Part shown: one piece after another, positions 47,601 through 57,337 of the stretch | Position numbering within the stretch: position 1 is the first letter of the stretch | How the letters are laid out: every line of letters starts with the position of its first letter | Assembly (NCBI GenBank): GCA_007449985.2 | Contig: VIIQ02000589.1 | Coordinates: forward strand, 620,001-684,000 | Direction: 5' to 3' | Origin: Desmodesmus armatus | Taxonomy: Eukaryota; Chlorophyta; Chlorophyceae; Sphaeropleales; Scenedesmaceae | Length of the DNA stretch: 64,000 bases | Program-made: the position numbers and the translations under genes | The notes under the pieces: model-generated | Told to the model about the DNA's origin: nothing | The model's input: only the letters and a program-made list of their open reading frames with translations | Database searches by the model: none

Positions 47601-49159
47601 TGGGCCACCGTGTCTGAGACGGTACACGTCTCTACACGTGTGGGTTTCACCAGTACACGTGTCGCCAAGTTTAGGGACGATGAGGCACGCCCACACCGGC
47701 CAGTTGAACGCCGCGAAGGCTGCGAAGAGGCCGGTTCGCATGTCGGGGCTGCTGGTGGTCATGATCAGCAGGCCTGATTTCTCGACAGCCCAGGAGGGTT
47801 GCACGCCACGTTCCAGGAGGGATGGCAGCAGAGGCACTGCGGAGGTGCTCATCATGCAGGAGCCGTTTATGCCTTTGCCAACGAGGGCGTCGTACACGTC
47901 GTGTCTGCAGGTAGCAAAAGCAGCGCGGTAGCAAATGCGGGAGGAGTGTTGAGCATGCCTAAGCATTGGTGAGCACAATGCTGTGTGCTGGAGTGGCAGC
48001 TGGCGTGTTATGATAGAGATGGGGTCATGGCCGCTGCCGATAACATCTGATGTTGCTTTAGAAACACCAGACGTTCGAGACAGCGCGCTGATATACCATT
48101 GCCAACTGCAGGGTCACACTGCCTCAGTAACAAAAAAAATCATAACTAGACAGCTGCCGTGCGCACCAGCCAGCTGGCATGCAATATTCCTTTGCTGCTG
48201 ATGCAACGGCACTACACAGCAGGCTGTGAAGCAGTAAGGATCAGCGTACGTGGGCATGCAGCTGAAGTACCAACTTGATGCTTCTGACAGCCAGGGGACG
48301 TCACGGCTTATCATCTTAAACAACACCACCCTGCACATGACACGTGCACCAACAGGCACCTTTGAACGAATCGCTACTGCCTGCTCAAGGATTGTGCTGT
48401 CATACAGTGTCATAGAACATATAGAGCCTCTACTGGTCCTGGGGAGCAGCTGGTGCAGGCACTCAAGTCACGGGACAGCCTCCAGGTGACCAAGACTGAA
48501 ACACCAACATTGTTGGCTGGTGCTGAGGATGGGAACTCTGTAGGACAGGCATTGGGGAGTCCCCGTACTTGTACTGCACTGTCCTGCTCTGCACTGTACG
48601 TGTGGAGGAGTCACTCACAGATACCCGCCAAACTTGTCCTGATCAACTTCTCCAGGTTCGCAGTACACCTGTTCACATGCGGCAGCCAGAACAGTGCTGT
48701 CAGGAGGTATCGATCATTAGACCCAGCTGTGGCTAGGCCATACTGTGCTAACGTCACCAGCCCTGGAGGCCGCCTTACCCCCGGTGTGAATGGATCCACA
48801 CAGATCCTCATCCTGCAGCAGAACATAACAAGCTTGTTGCATTATTGTAGTATTGTATTATTGTAATCAAAACAACTAGTGTTGCATCTGGCTGTTTCCA
48901 TCATGGACGGCATCCCACATGAGCGTCCTGGCAGTAACAGCGAGAGCAGCAGCACCAGCACGCCCACTCACTTTCCAGCGCCATGAGGCTCCCCAATTGC
49001 TCTTGCTTCGTCCGGGGTAAGCCTCCACTGGTCTGCTAGCTCCTTGATCCGGGCGGTACTGACTTTTCCTGTGTTTTCTGATGTCAGGGAAGTCAAGTTG
49101 GCTCGGGTGCTGCTCGTACTGACCAGCTGCGCGGTGTCTATGCCCTGCTCTCGCGCCAT
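41646..49159 (-). CDS. Ionotropic glutamate-receptor-like channel, copy B (reading frame interrupted)
   Basis: Exons traced: 49159-48972, 48812-48779, 48380-48250, 47904-47679, 45507-45201, 44992-44940, 44619-44380, 42883-42693 and 42203-41646 (about 641 aa). Order is secretory N-terminus, S1 half of the ligand-binding domain (KMRICVDPFTPG...WYFSCMPT), helix 1 (MILTIVFVPLVLWVFEM), pore-loop segment, helix 3 with LYAASAAAMLT in the place of SYTANLAAFLT, S2 (DLKGRSVGTW; GQPFQINDYVYGYNRRM), helix 4 (VGLWVVLAITIGIAGL) and a basic cytosolic tail. Exons of 34 and 191 bases equal those of copy A. Problems: helix 4 is out of frame by a 2-base excess near 42078; the signal-peptide codons have no ATG in their own frame; the junction across the 45.5-47.7 kb insert uses weak sites. 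It could be a decaying gene or carry assembly errors. Confidence 0.75.
43202..43851 (+). CDS. Pro/Gly/Tyr-repeat protein nested in a GLR intron, frame broken at a C-run
   Basis: Reading from ATG 43202 gives an N-terminus with IPGGINIVINNVPPQAYG, then about fifteen units of GYGAPP/GYGGPP type. At the C13 run 43578-43590 the repeat continues in another frame: GYGGPPGYGYPAASNGP, then a non-repetitive end LTVRRNVVIDEDDD and TAG at 43849-43851. C11 or C14 would keep one frame throughout. Such PGY-rich low-complexity proteins occur in cell walls or as disordered cytoplasmic regions; no function is assigned. The gene lies antisense within the 42884-44379 intron of GLR copy B. Codon-level maintenance of PGY across many units argues that this strand is the coding one. 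The start is uncertain and an upstream exon is possible. Confidence 0.55.
43310..43600 (+). repeat. 18-bp coding minisatellite (GYGAPP units)
   Basis: Units of 18 bases with the pattern cccccaggctacggcgc vary mainly between CCCACA, CCTCCA and CCCCCA at the Pro-Thr/Pro codons and between GCC and GGG in the fourth codon. Blocks of two and three units are themselves duplicated (for example 43381-43500). Confidence 0.85.
44205..44320. repeat. AT-rich ~21-bp tandem repeat in a GLR intron
   Basis: Four to five degrading copies of tttccaggggtgaatatgca occur next to the 3' side of the intron that separates GLR copy B exons 44619-44380 and 42883-42693. The block is clearly AT-richer than its surroundings. 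Confidence 0.75.
45523..47664. mobile_element. Putative non-autonomous DNA transposon with long imperfect inverted repeats
   Basis: Both ends, about 200 bases each (45523-45740 and 47460-47664), are packed with cgtgta/acacgtgt words found nowhere else here at this density. A perfect 15-base inverted match (gtctcagacacggtg at 45536-45550, its complement at 47606-47620) sits in a longer imperfect inverted alignment. The 2.1-kb unit lies exactly between two exons of GLR copy B, about 15 bases from each. The same intron in copy A is only 212 bases. No transposase or target-site duplication was recognised, so class and exact ends are open. The interior includes an 18-bp ctgctgctgttcagctgt repeat near 46255-46300 and one possible small ORF. 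Confidence 0.55.
46466..46786 (-). CDS. Small unrecognised ORF inside the putative element, 106 aa
   Basis: The frame from ATG 46786-46784 to TAA at 46468-46466 encodes MLQAQGEPSHLTWQLGQLIN, then a Trp/Leu/Pro-rich middle (GMVWQMITPAAEWVVLPLFG), an acidic segment and a Ser/Gly tail. Its mix of hydrophobic, aromatic and charged residues looks more like protein than its neighbours do. A second coding-like stretch at about 46237-46115 (KGANLSQMLDSAGLCNC...) could be a downstream exon but the phase was not resolved. No transposase signature is visible. It may be a captured host fragment. Confidence 0.25.
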   Translation of the reverse strand: MLQAQGEPSHLTWQLGQLINQHLSLQSPAGDIQQQPEYLGMVWQMITPAAEWVVLPLFGWEKLPADPEELLEGADSNLLLTTCLVTANALYSGDEGSSSSAGAGRP

Positions 49160-49643
49160 GCGAAACAACAGTAGCTCTACTAGCAGCACTAATGAGCGCT
49201 GCCCGTGACGGCAGCATGGTTCTGCTGCAACCTGCTAGTAAACTTCAAGTGGGATCGCAGCTTCAATCTCGCTAAACCTGGCCTTACTGCAAGCATGCAT
49301 GCACTCAAGCAGCAGTAAGTCCACCAAAGTAATCGTGTAGCTGGTGCCGTACGGGTTTTGACGATGTTTGGACTGGTCAACTTCAGTCAACAATTGAGCT
49401 TTGTCACCTTTCGTTGCGAAGTTTCTGCAGGAAGACGGCCGTCCCAAATTCGTGGTCATTCGGCAAGCTGAAACATAAATTAGCTCAAGAGCTCCTCGAG
49501 GAAAACGTATAGACCACAGGCAGTGCCGTCCGGCTGACACACCTCAGCTGGGACCTCAGAATACCTCCGAGGAAGGCCCTGAGGAGACTCCGGACGGGAC
49601 GATTACGTCGTTCCTAGATATTACCACGTATCTGTGTGAGATA
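49160..49643. promoter_or_regulatory. Shared upstream region of the head-to-head GLR pair
   Basis: About 480 bases separate the two start codons. The part next to copy B (49160-49230) still contains coding-like sequence of its signal peptide, so the true shared promoter may be nearer 400 bases. No defined element was recognised. Confidence 0.45.
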
Positions 49644-52600
49644 ATGACCTTGCCACCGAGATTCTTGCTACTGCTGCTCTGCACGGCAGTAGCAGTGAAG
49701 GGATTGCCGCCCGAACCTGATGCATCAGAACCTGAAGCAAAACAACAAACATCAAAACGTGATTCCATTGCGAACTATTTTGCACGGCCAACCCGCGCCC
49801 AGTTGAACAGGGAGGCAGCTGCTTGGCGCTTGACTTCTGCAGATGCAAAAGCCATCGGCGAGCCCTGGGGAGCTGGAAAGTGAGACAAAGCGTCCCAGTA
49901 GCTTCTGTTTGAGACTGTGTGACTAAGCTGGTATGGCCGTACTCACCCTGATGCTGATTTTGTGCAGGATCCGCATCTGCATCTCTCCCTACACTCCTGG
50001 GGTGAGTACAGGTGCAGCTGTGATGGATGCTGGACCCCATACATTTACGGTAGAGTGTACCTGCAAGGCTGCATCTGACCTGTGTGCATGCATGTTGCAT
50101 GGTCAGCCGGTCCCCAGGCAGCCCCAGCAGCTGACGTCTTTAAGACTAATAGTCAGAAGCTTATGCCAGCCTGGATAGTATTCAAGTCTTCTCTCTGCCT
50201 GCAGGTCCAGTGCAGCTACACAGACCACACCCAGGCCTCAGGCTACCAATTGGAGTTGTTCAAGGCGATTGCAGCCAATGTAACCTGGCTCAACACGAAC
50301 CCCTGGTATTTCTCATGCCTCAAAACGTGAGCTGGGGTAGGGAGGCCATCTTGCACTGGCAGCATGGGTGCCGTGTTTCAAATTTGACATGTGTGACATG
50401 TGCGACATGTCAGGAGCAGCATGCAGTACCAACCTTGGCCACTCCTGGTGGCCGCCACCTTGGCAAGGCACTTGACAAGCCGCTAAGCTAGCAGACGGTC
50501 TGACGGTGCGACTGCCTCTGAGCCTGCCCCCGCTTGTCAATGCCATGCAGCACTGCAATGATTGAGGGGCTGGTGGATGGTCCCCCAAAGGGCAGCTGCA
50601 TGCTTGCCCCATGCAACATCATGGCGTCGCCTCAGCTGATGCTAAGAGGGGTGCAGCCCTCTGCGGTCATTGACAAAGATGGTGAGCCTTGCCGCCTGCA
50701 CTTCTGACCAGCTAAAGTGCTGCCGAAGGCTGGTGCTGCATGTATGCATGTGCGGCAGCTGCATGGGATTGGGCAGAGGGTGGAAGGGGAGAGGTTCGCA
50801 CACGTCACTCGTGTAGCGGATGAGCCTTTGTAGGCTTTGCCATTTGCGGCAGCAAAGGCAACATAATGAAGTTCTTCAGACTCCAGAGCGCTGATACGGG
50901 TGATGTCCTGCAGGTTTGATGATCATGGTGCGCAAAACCACGAATGATGGTCTGCTTCTGTGGGCGCCCTTCATGGCTTTCTCCTGGTGAGTGCACCGTG
51001 CACTCATCATGATTGGCACAAGACTGATGTGCAGCGAGTCATGCGGTGTGCCATCCACCCCATGCACCTCTTGCCCTTGGTGACGTACTCAACTCAGCTG
51101 CCAACTGTCATGACAGTGCAGTCTGATTGCCAGCAGCCATGCCTGGGCGCTGTAACAGTGTCACTGCAGCGTTTGTGGTCGACGTGGGTTTACCACAAAC
51201 CCTGTACAGACCCAGACAGTGGAATGTATCCCTTATTGCGGTTCTGCTTACCCGCTGTCCTGCAGGGAGGTGTAGCTCATGCGTGTGCTGACAGGGATCC
51301 TGGTTGGGTGAGTGGTTGTGGTGGGGGTGTGGGTTAAGAGGCACAAAGTTCTGACAGAGGGGTCTATCAACGGTGTGTCCCTGGACTTTTGGGGCAGTGT
51401 AGGGTTCCATCTGAGTTGCTTTGTTCTTTTCTGACCTCAGTGGGACCTGCTTTGATCATTTCTTGGCGTCCTTGTACTGCGCACTCTCCCACAATGCCTT
51501 TTGACCCCCGATTTTGCAGAACGATCATCGTCGGCTGCGACATATTTGCTTTCCGCTCTATGGAGGAGTCCCGCAGCGCGAGGCGCCGCCGCCTGCGCCT
51601 CGACAGCCACAACGCAGCGGCAGCATCCTTTGCACACCAGCAAACTCTACACCAGCAAGATACTGACACTGTCAGTGAGGACAGCTTTTCAGGCGTCGGG
51701 ACTGAAGTGACAGATGCTATGGACGATACAGCTGGCAGCCTCGACAGCACAGGTGCTGCGGCCAAGGGAGCAGACGGGTCTGATGGGGCTCAGAGCCCTT
51801 GGTACGAGCGGTGGTTTGTGATGAGCGGCACTGAGTACACAGAGTGGCGCCAACGACTGCGTGAGTGACCTGCAAAGGGGTTTGAGCAGTGGGGTATTGC
51901 AGGGGATGCAGGGCAGACATAGGGACTGTGTGGTAAGGTTGTTGTGCAAGTAACCGGCTGCTGTTTCCCCCCGCCGCCAGTTGCCTACTTCCTGCGAGAG
52001 TTCAAACGCTCACATGTGAGCGTGGACGTGTACACGTCCACTTCCAGCAGCTGCCTAGCTGCTCAGATGTCAAGCCCAGCGCAGTTGAGAGAGCACATAC
52101 AGACAACCTGACAGTGCACAACACTATGTTGTTGTACATGTGCATGTTAACGTGCCGTTATGCTGACACAGTGCTGCTTTTGAGTTGCTGCTGTGGCCGC
52201 AGGCATGAACACACGCAGGTCTGTGCTGCGTGTGGTGGGTATGGCGGACAGCCCGATTGCCAAAACCCTGCCTGCACAGATCGTGCTGTGGGGTTTTGGC
52301 CTGCTGCTCATGCTGATTACGGGTAAGTCGAAACTCCTCTGCCCCGCCTCAATGAGGTTCTTGTCGCACTGAGTTCTGTTGGCAAGATTTGAGCACTGCA
52401 TCTGGGAGCCCCCGATGAAATGCATGTACTTTTGCATCTCAAAAGCACGGGGGGAAGACTGTGTTTCTCCAAACCTCAAACAATACCCGTCACCCTGAAA
52501 CCCATCCCCGTATGCCACTCCTGGATCTGGCTGTGCAGGTCTCTACACTGCAAGCTCAGCTGCCATCTTCACTGAGGCTTGCATGGTGACAAGTGTCAAA

Positions 52601-53754
52601 ACCCTTGAGGACTTGAGGGGCAAGGCAGTTGGAACCTGGGCTCCCTACACCGGCCGCCTCAAAGACCTTGGCATTGCAGCAACACCCTTCCCCTGGGACG
52701 ACCAGGAGGTGAGTTACGAACTCACGAGTGCGTTTTTGCAACAGGAGGGAGCATACTGCTGCTGCATCCATTTCGGCGGCGAGTGATGTCTTGTATTGCG
52801 GCCTGCGGCACAACCCTGTTAGTAACAGACGTCATGCACAGCAATGTCCAATCAGGTTGAGAGTGTGTGTCAAGATGTAGGCCTTCTAGCCATCCTGAGG
52901 TTCTGTTGCTTACTGTTACCAGTGCTGGCAGTGTACCCTTCTTCCAACAAGCAGCAGCAAGTTCTGTGGGCAGTTCCTGCAGCCCTGGGACGTGTACGCA
53001 CTACGCCAGCAGCGTGCAGTCGGGTGTGTGGCTGTGTCACAGTCGTCTTTGCTTGTTGACCAGGGGCAACATATCGGCTCCTAGCAAAGGATCATTTTCA
53101 AGGTCAATCATTTTCATGGTCATTTTCATGGTCATAAAATAACATCTTCATGTGCATGGTGGATGCTTACGTGTCGCAGGATGAAGCTGTCATGTTGGAC
53201 CGGCTAACGGATGGCAGCATCGCTGCGTTGGTCATTGATGCAGCGTTTGTGAGGTCAACAGTCAGCCACAAGTGTGACTTTGTGCCTGTGGGGACCCCCT
53301 TCTCCCTTGCTGATTATGGTTATGGCTACAATGCAAGGATGTCAACAAACCTTACACAAGACTTGAACAGGTAGGTGGATCTGAGAGTCTGAGTTTGCTG
53401 GTGTATGTCTGATAGAATCAGGTGTTGCTTCATGCACACAGGTGCTGCCGCAACGGTTGCCTGGTGTGCTTCTCGACCTGCTTGGACGGTTTGACTCACG
53501 GTTTGACTCCAACCGTTGGTCGGACCAACTTCGTGACACCCCTCCCCCCTGGCAAGTGTGTACATTTGCCATGCTGGCTTCAACAGGGCGCAGCCCTCAG
53601 CTGACATAGCTGCACTGCAGGGTGGCACTCTCTTAGTCTTGACGGTTTTGCTTCCGCTGTTGCGGTGGGGACGTGGCAGCTGCAGCGCAGTCACACATGT
53701 TCTTCCTCCTCAATTAACCCGGTGTGCCTGGCACTCCGGGCCACCTCTCTCTCT

Positions 53755-53788
<34 letters not shown>

Positions 53789-54821
53789 AGGCACATCCGC
53801 TCTGCCATAATGGAGGGTCTGCCAGAGGAGATGTTCAACAAGTATGTTGAGGGCGGGAGCTGTCCAGATCAATTCCAAGAAGCCAAGGCAGCATCCATCC
53901 AGCTGCGTCAGGTGTGTGGCTGGCATCAATGCACCACTGACGGCTGCATATAAGCCACTTGCAGCGGTACCTCATGTCATCAAAGGTATATCTGCGGCCG
54001 CACACTCTGGACATATCCTGGGGCGAGCAGTTGCAGCTTACGACGACCTGCAAGACAGTTACATACTTACACTTGCAGTAGTTGGCACAGCAAGGCCGTG
54101 CAACCTGCAAGGGGAGCTAGGCACTCATGCTTACCAGGTAGTACCTCTTGCCTGCAACAACACATGAGGGCAGAAGTACGTAGGTCGGTGCAGGCCATGC
54201 TTCACATGTGCCCAGCTGTGAGGCAGACCGACACAATTGGCGCCTGCTGCTGTTGACCTGCCTGCAGGTTGGTGGGCTGTGGCTGGCTCTTGCCATCTGC
54301 ATGGTGGTTGGCTTCCTGCTGCTAGGGCTCAAGTACCTCCAAAGGTGAGCTGCAGCTTGCTAAGTTAGCAGCGGCTGCTGTGCTAGCCCAGTCATTCATC
54401 GCGTATGAGGCCTGAGTTGTACGGGCATGCGAGTGATTTACCCCGTGACAGAAATATGCGAAAACCCCATGTCAGACTGAGATGCCGCCTTCCAAAACCT
54501 CCACAAGCGCCCTGCCGTCCCATGCTTGCCCATTTCCTTGGGCACTTTGCCACAAGCTCTGGTTGCTACTGCTTCACAATGGCCCAATACCAAATTCAGC
54601 GTAACTTGCGCTGCTGTTGCTGCCACCCAAACCACTGCTGCAGGCGTCCCATGCTCAAGCTGAAGCATGTGGTAGCCCATGCAGCGCTGCAGCGTGCTCA
54701 GGAGGCTCGTTTGAGGGGCGAGGAGAAGACTGCAGGAAAGGGCAAGTTTGTGCTGAAGGGCGGACTGAAGAGGCGACCGCAGGTTGGGGACGGCGGGCAG
54801 CAATGCGACTCCGGCTGCTGA
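49644..54821 (+). CDS. Ionotropic glutamate-receptor-like channel, copy A (one in-frame TAG)
   Basis: Thirteen exons fit in phase: 49644-49879, 49968-50001, 50205-50326, 50551-50681, 50914-50986, 51266-51307, 51520-51860, 52203-52322, 52539-52708, 53180-53370, 53791-53911, 54268-54344 and 54644-54821 (612 codons). A signal peptide (PRFLLLLLCTAVAV) precedes S1 (KIRICISPYTPG; GYQLELFKAIAANVTWL), then helix 1 (MRVLTGILVGTIIVGCDIFA), an Arg-rich loop, a pore-loop-like segment, helix 3 with LYTASSAAIFT, S2 (DLRGKAVGTW; GTPFSLADYGYGYNARM), helix 4 (GGLWLALAICMVVGFLLL) and a basic tail. There is no amino-terminal LIVBP domain, so the architecture is closer to cyanobacterial GluR0 than to land-plant GLRs. 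The protein should sit in the plasma membrane or an internal membrane as a ligand-gated cation channel. Codon 51273-51275 is TAG where copy B has Trp. Confidence 0.85.
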
Positions 54822-57337
54822 TTGATATGCTGGCACACTGTTTCTCGACATCGCCTGCATGACTAATCAACAGCAATGTTCGATGGACTGGGCCTGAAAG
54901 AATGGATTTGACGCGGAAGTGTCAGCAGTGGTGCATGGTGGCAGGTTGGGCAATTGGTGCCACTGCGGTATCGATGCCGCCGATATCAGGATGGGGATGT
55001 GAACTTGGGCCAGCTGTGTGCTGGCCTGCACACTGTCCACACAGGTTGCCTGCTTCTGTCGTCCTCTGTCCCCTTGCTTTCAAGTTGGCGGGCCTTCGTG
55101 CCTCGCTCTCCCGTGGGCTTGGATATATGTTACTTGTGACTCAGGCATGATGCGCATAAGTGCATGTGCCACTGGAGCTGACTCCATGAATTCTTCAGGG
55201 GGTGTGGATGAGGGTGTGTAGACCGTCCCTGGCAGGAAGTGCATCCAGCCAATGCATCAACCATCCAAGGATGTGACATTCCAATGTTGCGTAGAAGTGT
55301 GTGCATCCTAGTGGAGCTCTGTCTATGAAGAGGGGCCTGGGCAAGTCCACTAGCTGGCCTGCTTGGGTGTGCTGTCAGTGACAATCATGACGGAGTGCAT
55401 CACGTGGTTGGTTGTTGGCGGTTGGCTGCCACAGTGTGACGTCACACTTGCCAACAACTTGCCATGTTGTGGGTGGCACCTAGGTTGTCCAGTGTGCATC
55501 ATACCCAGGGCCTATATATGTCTTGCATGTCAGGTTGCCGTGGATTATGAACGAGCAGCATGACTAGTTACCATGTTGGTTGCGACTCCCTTGGCAACGG
55601 AGGGATCTCTCGAAAGTGACTTGACTGCTGGTAAACATGCCATGTTGGCAATGGTACAGCAGACAGGGACAGCAGCAGCCTTTATCAGTGCTGAAATCTG
55701 TCTGGGTGCACACTGGCCATGGTCTGGAGGGGCAAGAGCTTCTCAGAAGTGCTTCCTGTGAGTGTGTTTGCACAATGTACTCCCTGAATGTGCTTGTGTG
55801 CTTGGAATGTGGGAACAACAATGGGCCTTTGAACATGTGCTATTGACGCTACATCATGTACGGTTTGTGAAGCGGTGTACACATGTGTGCATGACAACGG
55901 AGTTTGGTGCAGGGTTGGCAGTGGTGGTAGTGGAGGCATAACCTTGGGACTCTGCAGGATGCATGCCGAGATGTAACAGGGAAACTGTCAAAACAGCAAG
56001 CATAGCTGAGGCCCAACGGCTGATTGTGCTGGGCGCAGCCGATGAGCCTAGGCTGGCGCTGTATCTGTTACCTCCTTACATGTGATCTGTGTGCCTTTAA
56101 TTGTTTTGACAGGCAGTCACGTGTGACAAGATTGGAGCACCTCTTGTGGTGGATGTCAAGGTGGATGTGACACCTTGACTCCTTGCATTATGAGCCCTGG
56201 CACATGCATTTTTATACGAGGTCTGTGCCTTCATGGTGACTGCAGGTCGGGAAGTATTGAGCGGCGCTGTGCAGCACATGTCACATGAGCAAGGAGACAA
56301 AGGACATTTTTCTCCTTGCTTTTGTTGTGGTGTTGTAAAGAGTTACATTGGTGTTGCTGGTTTTGATACTGTGTGCAAGCACGCATCCTGCGGTGTGCAT
56401 CTTACCCAGCGATGGAGCGGCATGTGCAATGCCCGGAGCCCAACGAATGCAGATTGTGACAGAACAGCGCACATGTCCAGGAGCATCTGCAGTGGCTGCT
56501 GCAGCGCACGTGATGGGTTATGGTCACCCGGCCAATGCGGGATTGGCTGTGTGGTGGCGTGCTGGGTGAGTTTCATTCCTGTTGCTGGCAGTTCAAGGGG
56601 CAGGCTGTGTTGTGTAAACAGCACATGTGTGCAGGTTTTGCTGGCAGGCCATGGTGGCTGATGGTGAGACATTGGTCGTTGATAGCAGCAGGGTTTTGCT
56701 TGCCATGTCACTTGCATGCAACATGCACTTTGAGTGCGTGGTTAGATTGCTGCTGGTTGAAACGCCCAGTATCAGCACACTAGTTGCCCACACTGCTGGT
56801 GGTCATGGCCGAATTTCAACACGGTGCCCTAAACCCTACAGCCTTGGCATGGCTGGATCCAGTCAGCACACAACACGAGTGACAGCAACATTTTGTCACC
56901 CGTCTGGCACCCAAGACTTGGTTGACCCGCACCACAACAAGGCTGCTGGCAACTCAGATGGCAGCCACATAAAAACATCAAATCAACTGCCAAAACGATC
57001 CTTTGTGATGGTATTTGATAGGCTGATGCGCCACATGTGCCCCTGGGGCTGCCGCTCAACTTAGTCAGGCATACCAACAAAAACACCAACTACCAACTAC
57101 CACCTGCCACTCTGAATTGCAGCTCCAAGGCTCATAAGCTCATGCATACGTATGCACAACGAGTTCTGCAACAACAACCCCTGCAATGCTGAGCGGCTGC
57201 TGCACCGCTGGCTGTACAGTGCAGTACGTCACGTACTGCAATTGGACTGCAACGGTTGACAGGATACCGCACCTGTGCTCAGCTGCTTTTCTCTGCTTTT
57301 CTGCCACCACAACACTCTCATGTGGGGAAGCCCCAGC
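54822..57337. other. Gene-poor convergent interval
   Basis: Between GLR copy A and the oil-body protein gene, 2.5 kb shows only short unconvincing frames. It should contain both 3' UTRs. I found no domain, RNA gene or repeat family in it. Confidence 0.4.

Noticed and set aside
51981..52015. Candidate exon LAYFLREFKRSH in GLR copy A
   Set aside because: Its inclusion breaks the phase into exon 52203-52322, whereas skipping it restores phase and alignment with copy B.
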